Below, piece after piece: positions 11,476-21,245 of a DNA stretch of 64,000 bases. Position 1 is the stretch's first letter; every line of letters starts with the position of its first letter. Location: NCBI GenBank assembly GCA_036346275.1, contig CM070726.1:28307410-28371409 (forward strand), written 5' to 3'. The notes under the pieces were generated by a model. That model was not told the origin of the DNA, did no database searches, and worked only from the letters and a program-made list of their open reading frames with translations. The stretch is from Otatea glauca (taxonomy: Eukaryota; Streptophyta; Magnoliopsida; Poales; Poaceae). The position numbers and the translations under genes are program-made.

Positions 11476-11904
11476 ATGAAGGAGTCAGAATCGGTTGTTG
11501 ATTTCGCAGTCCGACTGACGACCATCATCAACCAGATTCGAGCTCTAGGTGAGAAGATTGAGGAGACGTACACTATCAAGAAATTTCTTCACGCCATCTC
11601 ATGGAAGTTTCTCGAGGTTGCTTCGACTATTGAACATTTTGCCGACCTTAAGACTATGACTGTGGAGGAGCTCATTGGGCGATTGACACTGCATGAGGAG
11701 CCCCTAGGAGGATATGGTGACACCAGGGAGGAACATTTATTGCTCACTCATGCTAAGTGGAAGGCCAACGAGGCAAAGGCCGGTGGACACTACAAAAAGT
11801 TCGACAAGACAAAGTTGAGATGCTACAATTGTCAGGATTACACGCACTTCGCCTCTGAATGTCATAATCTGAGGAAGGAGAGAGCAAAGGTGAATTTAAT
11901 TTAG
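11476..11904 (+). pseudogene. copia gag, right piece with CCHC knuckle
   Basis: It continues the gag broken at 5674. It starts KESESVVDFAVRLTTIINQI, then VEELIGRLTLHEEP, and ends with a zinc knuckle CYNCQDYTHFASEC, which keeps the C-C-H-C spacing but has Tyr-Thr where Gly is usual. The frame stops at 11902-11904. No protease, integrase or reverse transcriptase follows; a polypurine tract and LTR come within 400 bases, so this copia was gag-only or lost pol by deletion. Confidence 0.8.
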
Positions 11905-11964
11905 GCAGATGTTGAAAAGCAACTAGCGTTGGTCTGATGCTGAGTCTAGTTCATCGTGGGTCGA

Positions 11965-12240
11965 GTTCAAAATATTGAGGAGATGTGTTCACCGTCTTGA
12001 ATCAAGTAAGTAAGTTGAGTTCGAGACGTGGAGGAGATGTGTTTGCCGTCATAAGTTGAGTTTGTGGGAGATGTGTCCAAGATGTTGAGTAGATGTATTC
12101 GTCATCCTGAGTCATGTCCGTCGAAGATGAGACCAAGATATTGAGGAGATGTGTTCGCCTTCTCGAGTTATGTAAGTTGAGTATAGGATATTGAGGATAT
12201 GTGTTCGTCATCCTATATCGAGTAAAAATATTGGGTAAGT
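11965..12240 (+). repeat. degenerate minisatellite (about 55-65-bp units)
   Basis: Imperfect repeats built on TTGAGGAGATGTGTTCGCCGTC followed by GAGTTAAGTAAGTTGAG-like spacers occur about five times between the gag stop and the polypurine tract. Non-coding. Confidence 0.65.
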
Positions 12241-12308
12241 CGTAGTTGAGACCGAGTACCTCAATTAGAGTTTAGAGCTAGTTGATGTTACAAAATTAAG
12301 GGGTTGAA

Positions 12309-12649
12309 TGTTAGATTTAATTTTGGAAGAGAAGTTCAATCTGAATCAAACAAAGAAAAGAATAATTTTCCAATTCAGTTTGTTGAATCATATTTTGTTT
12401 CCTAGAGCTGTAGGTTTGGGTATAAATTCCTAGGTAGCTCTGACTTTTTTTGTAAGAAAGAAGCAAGCAAGAGATCAAGAAAATAAGAAAAGGTGCCAAT
12501 TCTCTTGCATCATCAAAATATTTGTGTTTGAGTTTTTGTGCCTCATTTTTTGCCGTCATAAGTTTGTGATGGTCAGGATTAAAACCAACATGGATTCCTT
12601 TCGTCATGTACAGGAAGGTTTTCACGCGTAGGGGATCCGATATAATTCA
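12309..12649 (+). repeat. 3' LTR of the gag-only copia (right end approximate)
   Basis: A polypurine-like tract AATTAAGGGGTTGAA (12294-12308) is followed by TGTTAGATTTAATTTTGG, a typical LTR start. GGTATAAATTCC near 12419 could be the TATA box. The right end is inferred from the last CA before LINE-like sequence and is uncertain. Confidence 0.6.
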
Positions 12650-12684
12650 TACTATTCATGAGTTGACATTTTCAGCCCTGTCAT

Positions 12685-12765
12685 GGTGAAAACCTTAGTG
12701 GGACGAATACCCTGGTGAGTGGCCGTCTTAGTGGGACGAAGACCCTGGTGAGTGGCATTTTCAGC
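12685..12765 (+). repeat. 32-bp tandem duplication in LINE remnant
   Basis: CTTAGTGGGACGAAkACCCTGGTGAGTGG occurs twice in a row, and the phrase TTTTCAGCCC before and after it suggests a small local duplication. Confidence 0.6.
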
Positions 12766-12955
12766 CCAGTTGACGCACATCGGATCGTCCAGATCCCGCA
12801 CTGTCATGGTGAGGTGGAAGATTTGATGGCTTGGCACCCTACTAAGACGGGCACTTTGTCAGTCTGGTCTGCATATTTTGTCGGGTGGGAACATCCGTAT
12901 GGACAGAGGATGAGAACAAGAGATGGAGGGGCTATGTAAACCAGTTATGGGATAA
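12740..12955 (+). pseudogene. LINE fragment, zf-RVT region
   Basis: The frame reads IFSPVDAHRIVQIP and then AWHPTKTGTLSVWSAY, the signature of the zinc-binding reverse-transcriptase-associated (zf-RVT) region that follows the RT domain in plant L1 elements. It is the expected downstream part of the LINE at 5114-5636, with about 200 residues missing between them. It runs straight into the CACTA end at 12956 and resumes after it. Confidence 0.75.
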
Positions 12956-13223
12956 CACTACTAAAGAAAACATCATCTTAGATGGTTCAAAATCGTCATC
13001 TCAGACGATTTTGTGAACCGTTACTAACAATGTGTCAGTGATATAAGAGCACAACCGTCTATAAAAATTCTCATCACAGACGGTTCTACTTTAGAACCGT
13101 CTGTGATGAGTACTCATCACAGACGGTTTTTAACTAAAATCGTCAGTGATACATAAACATCGCAGACGGTTTCTGAATAAAATCGCCTATGATACAACAT
13201 CACAGACGTTTTTTAAATAGAAT

Positions 13224-14203
13224 CGTCTGTGATCCTCTTTTTTCCCTACACCCCTAGCAGAACTTCCATCATTAGTATCTGTTGTTCGAAATTTTCTTCT
13301 GCTTAGGTATTTCTACAACAAAATTTATAAGACACAACCAAGTTATAGATTTAGTAATTGAATATCTAAACTTCCTAAATGCATCAGGTAACAGCTTGTC
13401 TGATCAGGATCGTCTTAAAATATAAAGTTTTGTAGCACTTTCATCTCTTTCTTATTATAATATTGATGGATTCTAAGGTAAAATCCATTTCATTCCACAG
13501 TTCATCATGAACGTTGTCATGCTCTGATTTATCGCTTCCACTTCATCCTCATCCTCGAACGAGAATATCATAGGCAGCCATGCTTCTTGAATTATAGAGT
13601 TGATTAAGTCATCATATGGAGTTGATTAAATTATCGTATGGCTCTATACGATAATTTAATCAACTCCATATGATGACTTAATCAACTCTATAATTCAAGA
13701 AGCATGGCTGCCTATGGTATTCTCGTTCGGGGATGAGGATAAAGTGATAATGATAAATCATTGCATGACACCTTTCAGGACGACATACGATAATTTAATC
13801 AACTCCATATGATGACTTAATCAACTCTATAATTCAAAAAGCATGGCTGCCTATGGTATTCTCGTTCGAAGATGAGGATGAAGTGGAAGCGATAAATCAG
13901 AGCATGGCAGCGTTCATGACGAACTGTGGAATAAAATGGATTTTACCTTAGAATCCATCACTATTATAATAAGAAAGAGATGAAAGTGCTACAGAATTTC
14001 ATATTTTAAGGCGATCCTGATCAGACAAGCTGTTGCCTCAATGCATCTAGAAAGTTTAGATATTCAATTACTAAATCTATAACTTGGTAGTGTCTTATAA
14101 ATTTCGTTGCAGAAATACTTAAGCAGAGGAAAATTTTGAACAACAGATACTAATGATGAAAGTTATGCTAGGGGTGTAGGGGACAAAAGAGGATCACAGA
14201 CGG
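13224..14203. repeat. long inverted repeat, arms of about 415 bp
   Basis: The left arm 13224-13640 is the reverse complement of 13783-14203 with few differences. A second, more diverged partial copy (13645-13782) folds onto the inner end of the left arm with only a few bases of loop. Transcribed from either side it would make a long double-stranded RNA. Both outer ends lie in the subterminal motif CGTCTGTGAT. Confidence 0.9.
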
Positions 14204-15440
14204 TAGCGTGTTGGAGAATTGGACTAGGTAAGAAAGATAGAAATGAGTTATGCCCTTCAGTTGTTTGATCTTTTTTGTTAGCTTCTAACAGCTCCTCTTT
14301 ACATACAGTAAGATAGCATAGAGCATACACACTGATTACATAATCCAAAGGTAGCCACTAGAAAAGGCATACTTGCAATGTATGCTAGTTTTCATGGCTC
14401 AACAGGAAGGAAAAGGAATCAAGCAAGGAAGGCTATCAATTGATGATTGCTTTTATTTGATGAGTACAGAGGTATATATGGTAAAAGTGAAACAATATTA
14501 TTAATGTCTGTTATATAAGAACACTTTAATATTTGTAGATAGTGAAAAACTACTTTTATTTTGAGAAGGTTGGAGTACATGCAAAAAAAAAACCAAATAG
14601 TCGGTGCACTAATCATAAGAGTGTCACTACTAAAAATATATATATATTGAAGTTCATAAATGGAGAGAGTTGGTACCTCATGCGATTTACTGGAAATCAA
14701 TAGTAACTAAGCAGGAACAACAAGCTCATTATTCAGTTCAAAACAATTGTTGAGAAAAATAATCACCACACTGGAGCTACAAACTAGTTGCTCAAAATAA
14801 TTAAAAGCAAGATTCTTATTCAAGAAGCAAACCATCCTGCTATAAATTTCCACCAAAAGTTAAATGACGTAGGAGGTGGATAGTTTTGTGCAATCTAGTG
14901 ATTCACAAGCACCTTAAGATGGTGGCAAAGGGCCTTCCCTCCAACATGGCTGCCATCTTCTCAATATCATTAAGCTAAGAACAAAAACAAAAAGATCTCA
15001 GACGTGGCGAGGCCGGGGCGGCTCGGCCGATGCAGTGGGGTACCCATGTGCCGACTAGTCAGACGGGATGCACCAGCCCCAATCGACTTCACTGGTCCGC
15101 CTCAGGCGCAGCCCATACGAACACAACCATACATGAGCAGCCCATACTAACACAGCTATACATGCGCGCCCATACAATAGACAACTCACAATGGCCAAAC
15201 TAGTTGCTGCTCATTGTTGTGCTAAGTTCGCTTGTATGCAATATGAACAGCAAGTTTTGTATCAGACATGAGGCCACAAGAACACAATGCTTAATATTCA
15301 ACGTCTTACTAATGATCCTAAAATCATACACACAAGGATGAATCGCCATGCCCTGCAACCGGTTAGATCTCATACATGCAAGACCACACATGCGCAGCCA
15401 TATATACAACCCACCGAATCAAACGGAGCACGGGCGCCGC
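14204..15440. other. interior of CACTA without recognisable gene
   Basis: Mostly AT-rich; short frames only, none with a known motif. An ATATATACAACC TATA-like site lies near 15400 before the GC-rich part. Confidence 0.5.
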
Positions 15441-15539
15441 TCGCGGGGAGGAGGTCACTGACGGAGAAGGTGCTCGCAGCAGGGATGGTCATCGTCGCCC
15501 CTACGGTCTCGTGCTTGCGGGATGGCCGTCATCGCCCTC

Positions 15540-15715
15540 ACGGATGCCGATCGAGGAGGCCGGAGCGCCGGGGAGGAGGATGCCAATCGAGGAGGAGGTA
15601 GCCAGGGAGGAGGATGCTGGGGAGCACTTCGCCGGGGAGGAGGTTGCTGGGGAGGACTTTGCCGGGGAGGAGGTCGCTAGGAGGAGGATCATCAGGGGGG
15701 GCGGGGGTTAGGATT
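15540..15715 (+). repeat. GC-rich minisatellite coding Ala-Gly-Glu-Glu-like repeats
   Basis: Units of GCCGGGGAGGAGGT and GAGGAGGATGC repeat about eight times. One frame reads AGEEVAGEDFAGEEVA, the others are also open. It may be a relic of a gene part but looks like simple repeat expansion. Confidence 0.6.
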
Positions 15716-16095
15716 TGCGGGAGACGAAACACATGGGCCAGCGCTATGAACCTCTATCGGTATGTTGATATAGTGGTCTAAGATCATATCACAGATGGTT
15801 CTTAGTTAGAACCGTCTGTGATGTGAATTTATCATAAACGGTTCGTATTTAAAACCGTCTGTGATATTATCACAGACGGTTTTTAACTAAAATCGTCTGT
15901 GATATTATCACAGACGGTTTTTAACTAAAATCGTCTGTGATATTGATGTGTATCGCTGACGGTTCATGAAGAGTACGTCTGCGATTATCGCACTGACGGT
16001 TTCAGTATAGAACCGTCAGTGATGTTCTTTATCACAGATGGTTTTTCCTAACCGTCTGTGTTGAGACGTCTAATATAAGCTTTTCTGTAGTAGTG

Positions 16096-16120
16096 TAAGT
16101 TGTGAAAGCTTGCGGTGAGG
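16096..16120 (+). pseudogene. LINE fragment right of the CACTA
   Basis: After the duplicated TAA, the bases encode residues like KLAVRG, expected to follow VWDxLWK in the LINE frame that stops at 12955. Homology fades after about 25 bases. Confidence 0.5.
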
Positions 16121-16550
16121 GGAAGTTTCTCTGAAGGAAACACACATCAGTTTCAGTACACAGAGAGCTGAAAACTCTCTGCACACACGACAGTAACCTA
16201 GATTGACATCAAGAAGTAGCATATATGTAGATGACAAAAGCACCGTAAGGTATCCTGATGCTTCTCTTACTTCTTGAAACATGAACTGCATACAATTATA
16301 TAACTCATTCCAGATTAGTCTTTTCAGCTTTCAGAGATGAAAATCTCTGCAAAAGGTTATACTACCAGCCACAAAAGGCCCTTAAAACAATCATATAGAA
16401 AAACAGGCACAACTCTGTTGTGCGACACCTAAAGCCCAGTAACTTCACATGCTAGAAAAACTTCCTCTCCTAACTTCCACCAGCATGTGCTCTCGCAAAA
16501 AAACAACTTGTAACAAATTAACACAGGTAAAGACAACCTGACCCTTCATC
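16121..16550. other. intergenic DNA upstream of the 8-cysteine gene
   Basis: No gene is seen. It includes two short hairpins built on CAGAGAGCTGAAAACTCTCTG (16157-16180) and CAGAGATGAAAATCTCTG (16330-16350), the second resembling the first. Confidence 0.5.
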
Positions 16551-16559
16551 TTAAAAAAT

Positions 16560-16571
16560 AAAATATATATT
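16560..16571 (+). promoter_or_regulatory. probable TATA box of the 8-cysteine gene
   Basis: AAATATATATTG lies about 135 bases before the ATG at 16702, leaving room for a 5' leader of about 100 bases. Confidence 0.55.
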
Positions 16572-16701
16572 GTCCAAAACCTCACTACTTAAGCCTCTTG
16601 ATCAGTAGCTCATTGAAACCATTCTCCAAAACCAAAACACAACAGCATCAAAAAGAAAAAGGACGGCCATCATTCTCACCTCTCAAGCTACCTAATTAAG
16701 C

Positions 16702-17175
16702 ATGGAGAAAGCCCTAGCCCTAGCCCTAGCTTTGCTACTACTCTTAACTCTCCTGACAAAGCATGAGTCGGTGAATGCTCAGGTCTTCTGCCGGTCGCAG
16801 ATCAACCTCGCCAACGAGGCGTGCAGCCTGAGGGGCTTCCCGGGGGTGAGGCCCTCCGTGCCGCGGCAGCTCAACGAGTCCTCGTCGTCGACAATGGTGG
16901 CAGGCAGGGGCAGCTACGAGCTGCAGTCCAGGGACGACGAGGAGGACGACGAAGGGGAAAGCGAGGGGCGCCATCACCGCAGGCACCGCCGCGGCGACGG
17001 TGTGGAGGACCCCTACGACACGGCATGCTGCCGCCGGCTGATGGCCCTCGACAACTCGTGCGTCTGCCAGGCGGTGGCGCGCCTCCCGGTGTTTATGACC
17101 GCGGTGCGGCACGTCGTCAAGCTCACGCCGGTCGAGGGTTGCCACGTCTCCTTCGAGTGCCCCGGCTCGTTCTAA
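16702..17175 (+). CDS. secreted 8-cysteine protein (LTP/bifunctional-inhibitor superfamily)
   Basis: An intact single-exon gene of 157 residues. Residues 1-26 form a signal peptide (Leu/Ala-rich core, cut likely after VNA), so the product enters the secretory path. Eight cysteines sit at 30, 41, 109, 110, 120, 122, 147 and 153, giving the C-C-CC-CxC-C-C pattern of lipid-transfer proteins, alpha-amylase/trypsin inhibitors and 2S albumins. In that fold four disulfides close a helical bundle around a lipid-binding cavity. Unusually, the loop between the second and third cysteines is 67 residues and carries an acidic run (DDEEDDEGE) and a His/Arg run (HHRRHRR); standard LTPs have about 10-20 residues there. 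High GC in the coding part contrasts with AT-rich flanks. Lipid binding or inhibitor activity cannot be told apart from sequence. It is the only intact non-transposon gene here. Confidence 0.88.
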   Translation: MEKALALALALLLLLTLLTKHESVNAQVFCRSQINLANEACSLRGFPGVRPSVPRQLNESSSSTMVAGRGSYELQSRDDEEDDEGESEGRHHRRHRRGDGVEDPYDTACCRRLMALDNSCVCQAVARLPVFMTAVRHVVKLTPVEGCHVSFECPGSF

Positions 17176-17480
17176 CCAGCTCATCATTATATTGCCACTG
17201 TCATTACAGTAATATTCGTACAACGCTAAGATTAGGATTTACTTCGGATTCATAATGCAGTAAAAAAATAACGTAAAGCTGAATCATTAAGAGAAGGATT
17301 GTTACATTCATAACTAATGGAAAATTGGCCGGATCGAGCACACATGACTGCCATAGCCTACGAGAACGTGTACCACAGCTCACAAGTTCATAGCGTAGCA
17401 TTAAAAGATGTACTAGTTGATCATACATGATGAGAATCGAAAGCGATAACTTACTGATCATCAGCCTGATTTTCGTATCA
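17176..17480. other. 3' flank of the 8-cysteine gene
   Basis: AT-rich sequence holding the likely 3' UTR (CAGTAATATTCG, then GCAGTAAAAAAATAACG). No canonical AATAAA seen and no second gene in this part. Confidence 0.5.
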
Positions 17481-17734
17481 ATTTCTCATATGAAGTCGAT
17501 ATTAAACAGCGATAGATCGGTGAGCTCGAAGTCCAAGTGGTCATCCAAGAACGGCAGCGGCAGGTGTCCGAGATCGGCCAGGCCGATGAGGTCTTCGTCG
17601 GCGAGATCGTCCGTCCGGAAGGGATCAAGCAGCCCCCGCTCCTCATCTTGCTGTCATGGCTTCTGGGACGAGGCGGCGGCGGCAACGACGACGAAGTCAA
17701 CGAAGAGACGCTTGGCACTGACGAGAGACCTTGA
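17480..17734 (-). other. possible C-terminal exon of an unidentified protein
   Basis: Read on the minus strand, a GC-rich frame gives LADLGHLPLPFLDDHLDFEL and ends LFNIDFI before a stop near 17490. It is acidic, Leu-rich and has plant-like codon use, unlike the repeats around it. One TGA lies upstream in frame near 17655, where CCATGACAG could instead be a splice acceptor. It is cut at about 17735 by copia sequence. I do not recognise the protein; it may be the tail of a gene destroyed by the copia. Confidence 0.3.
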
Positions 17735-20700
17735 TGTACATTGGTACTTGGGTTCCGGAGCTAGCAACCACATGACAGGTCATGCCGGAAAATTCGCCGA
17801 GATAGATAAGTCTGTTTCTGGCAAAGTGAAATTCGGTGATGGCTCAAGTGTCAACATCTGTGGACGTGGATCTGTGCTGATGGAGTGTCAAACAGGTGAA
17901 CACCGGCTACTAACAGATGTATACTATATTCCAGATTTGAAGAATAACATTATTAGCTTGGGTCAACTGGATGAAAATGGCTGTAAAGTTGTTCTTGAAG
18001 ATGGATTTCTGAAGCTTCTGGATAGGCAGCGCAGGTTGTTAGCTAAAGTGAGAAGAACCAAGAATAGGATGTATATGTTAAACATCCAACTCAGTAGACC
18101 AGTGTGTTTGTTGGCAAATCACAATGAGGAAGCTTGGTTGTGGCATTCCAGATTCGCTCACATCAATTTCCAAGCCTTGAAGAAGCTAGTTTAAGAAGAT
18201 ATGGTGGATGGAATGCCTCTGATTGATCAAGTTGACAGAGTCTGTGATGGTTGTACGTTGGGAAACCAGAGAAGACTTTCTTTTCCAACAGAAGCAGTGT
18301 ATCGAGCACAAAAGCCACTTGAACTGATGCATGGTGTTTTGTGTGGCCCGATCACGCCTGAAACACATGGTGGTAAGAAATATTTTTTGCTGCTAGTTGA
18401 TGATTTCTCTCAGTATATGTGGCTAGTGCTGCTAAGAAGCAAAGATGAAGCTTTTGATGCGTTCAAGAAGGTGAAAAAGGCAGCCGAAGTGGAGTCTGGG
18501 CATATTTTGAAAGCATTCCTAACAGACCGAGGTGGCGAATTCACTTCAAATGAGTTCGGTCACTTTTGTGATGATCTTGGGATTAAGCATTTTCTCACGG
18601 CACCATATTCGCCACAACAAAATGGTGTTGTTCAGAGGAGGAATCAGACTGTGGTTAATATGGCCCGATGTTTGCTAAAGAGAATGAATGTGCCTAGAAG
18701 TTTTTGGGGTGAAGCGGTTACAACAGTAGTGTATTTGTTGAATCGATCACTAACTAAGAGTGTGACAGCAATGACACCTTATGAAGCCTGGCACAAGAAG
18801 AAACCGAAGGTGCGACAACTACGCACGTTTGGGTGTCTAGCTTATGTGAAAAAGGTTGGAACCCACCTCACAAAGCTAGCAGATCGCAGCACTGCAATGG
18901 TTTTTATTGGCTATGAATCAGGGTCGAAACAATATAGAATGTATGATCCAGTGGCAAAGAAGTTGCATATAACTAGAGATGCTATCTTTGATGAGGGAAA
19001 GAAGTGGGATTGGCAGCTAGAGTCTGGACAGCAGCAAGAAACATCTATGAGAGGTTCACTGTCGAGGTTGCTACTGCTAGTAGTGTTGGTGAAGTTGAAT
19101 CAGTGCAGGTGGAACCACAACAATCACAGCCGCCTAAATCTTGAGAGCCATCAACACCAAGCACACCAGCAGTAACGTTGGGAGCACCTGGGATGCTACA
19201 CACGCCTGCAGCATCCACAGTAGCGACTCCTGCAGTGTCCATGGCAGCATCGCCAGCAGCTTCTACAGCAGAATTTACACCAAGTTCTAGTGAAGAGCCT
19301 CGACGTGAGTGAGATTTGAAAGAGATATATGATGCTACTTCTGAAATTGAGTATGAATACTCTAGCTTGTGTTTGCTGGGAATAGAAGAACCAACAAATT
19401 TTGAAGAAGCTCACAAAGAAGAGAATTGGAGGCTTGAAATGCTTGAGGAGATGAAATCCATTCAAGGTAATGGCACCTGGGAACACATTGCTTTACCAAA
19501 GGGATGTAAACCAATTGGTTTAAAGTGGGTATACAAGCTCAAGAAAAATTCCATTGGAGAAATTGTGAAACATAAAGCAAGGCTTGTTGCAAAGGGCTAT
19601 GTTCAGCGTCAAGGGATAGATTATGACGAGGTCTTCGCTCCTGTGGCCAAAATTGAAACAGTGAAGCTTCTTATTGCAGTTGCAGCTCGAAAGGGATGGG
19701 AGGTGCATCATATGGATGTCAATTCTGCATTCCTAAATGGAGAACTTGCCGAGGAGGTGTATGTATCTCAGCCACCCAGATTTATTGTTAAGGGTGAAGA
19801 GGAGAAGGTTTTGAAGCTGCACAAAGCCTTGTATGGGCTGAAGCAAGCACCTAGGGCATGGAATTCAAAGCTGGACAAAACCTTGGTTGAATTGGGGTTT
19901 TTTAAGTGTCCAGATGAGCACGCCGTGTACATGAGGAAACAAGGTACTTCTAATCTTTTGGTTGGTGTATATGTTGATGACCTAGTCATAACAGGAGCAA
20001 GCACCAAAGAAATTGGAAGGTTCAAGGAACAGATGAAGGCCATGTTCAAGATGAGTGATCTGGGATTGCTCAGCTATTACCTTGGGATTGAAGTCAATCA
20101 AACTTCGCAAGGTATATCTTTGTGCCAGTCACCTTATGCATTAAAAGTTTTGGATAAGTGTGGTATGAAGAATTGCAATCCAAGTCAGATTCCCATGGAG
20201 GCTAGACTGAATTTAAGCAAAGAAAGCACTAATCCGGCTGTTGATGCTACAAGGTACCGTAGCATTGTTGGGAGTTTGAGGTATTTGGTGCATACCTGGC
20301 CGGACATTTGTTATTCTGTAGGCATTGTAAGTCGCTACATGGAAAATCCAACTACTGAACATATGGCGGCAGTGAAACATATCTTAAGATATGTGAAAGG
20401 AACTTTGGGACATGGCTGTTGTTACAAGAGAAAAGAAGAGAACTTGCTGAAATTGGATGGGTATTGTGACAGTGATATGGCTGGAGATGTGGACGAAAGG
20501 ACAAGCACTATAGGGGTGATTTTCTTCCTGAACGTGTGTCCAATTACTTGGATTTCACAGAAACAGAAGATAGTTGCATTATCTTCATGTGAGGCTGAAT
20601 ATATTGCTGGTACTTCAGCTGCTTGTCAGGGTGTGTTGTTGACAAGGTTAGTAGAAAATCTATTTGGAGAGAAGTAGGTTAAAGTGACGCTGAAGATAGA

Positions 20701-20941
20701 AAACCAGTCTACAATTTCGTTGTGCAAGAACCCTGTTTTGCATGAAAGAAGTAAGCACATAGAAACACGCTATCATTTTGTGCGTGAATGTGTTGAAAAT
20801 GGGAAGATTACAGTAGAGCATGTGAGGACAGAAGAACAGCTTGTAGATGTCCTCACTAAACCACTTGGGAAGATGAAGTTCCTGGAGATGAGGGAGAAGA
20901 TTGGTATTCAGGCTGTGAACATTCTAGCAATCAAAGGTTGA
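17735..20941 (+). pseudogene. Ty1-copia pol (protease to RNase H), 5'-truncated
   Basis: Starts inside the protease and runs to the RNase H stop. The protease reads YLGSGASNHMTG, with the catalytic Asp replaced by Gly. Pre-integrase zinc residues are kept (WLWHSRFAHINF, CDGCTLGNQ). A stop at 18192-18194 precedes the integrase (18201-19175). There the first catalytic Asp is Val (MHGVLCGPI), LTDRGGEF is kept, and the last Glu is Gln (NGVVQRRNQ). Reverse transcriptase (19316-20677) is long and open with an intact YVDD at 19970-19981. RNase H follows (GYCDSDMAGD, SSCEAEY) after a stop at 20675-20677. The element cannot move by itself. Gag and 5' LTR are missing. Confidence 0.92.
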
Positions 20942-21242
20942 GGAGGTGAAGGTTGGTTAAACCATTGACTGCTAGCAATACATATTCTCCCGTTAGTAGT
21001 GGTAGAGTTAATCTTGTTTTTTTGAGAAAGTTTGTTTTAGGAAAGTATTTGTTTTTGGGATGTGATTAGGCTTTCCTTTTCTCTTGATTAGTTCTTTCCT
21101 TTCATGTTGCTCTTTCTTTTCTTGATAAATAGAAAGAAAATTGCTGTGGTTGGTAAGCAGCACCAAAAACTTGCGTGTGTTTCTTCTTCTGTTTTTTGGT
21201 TTTATCTTCCGTTCTTCAGACCAGACTTCAGAGGCGAATACA
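20941..21242 (+). repeat. polypurine tract and likely 3' LTR remnant
   Basis: AGGAGGTGAA (20941-20950) matches the polypurine tracts of sister elements (23656 region and 29990-30001). It is followed by GGTTGGTTAAACC, probably a mutated TGTTGG-type LTR start. The right end near 21242 is set by the onset of gag-like sequence of the next copia and is uncertain. Confidence 0.55.
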
Positions 21243-21245
21243 GAG

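Larger units (their letters stand above)
12956..16095. mobile_element. non-autonomous CACTA element, 3140 bp
   Basis: It begins CACTACTAAAGAAAAC and ends, read inward on the minus strand, CACTACTACAGAAAAG. It is flanked by the 3-bp duplication TAA (12953-12955 and 16096-16098). Arrays of the motif CACAGACGGTT in both orientations lie next to both ends (12990-13235 and 15780-16060), as expected for CACTA subterminal transposase-binding sites. No TNP2 gene is present. The interior holds a long inverted repeat (13224-14203), AT-rich filler and a GC-rich minisatellite. Confidence 0.93.

Noticed and set aside
16744..17255. Frames of 144-159 residues overlapping the 8-cysteine gene
   Set aside because: Shadows of the GC-rich coding sequence; only the 157-residue frame has signal peptide and the cysteine pattern.
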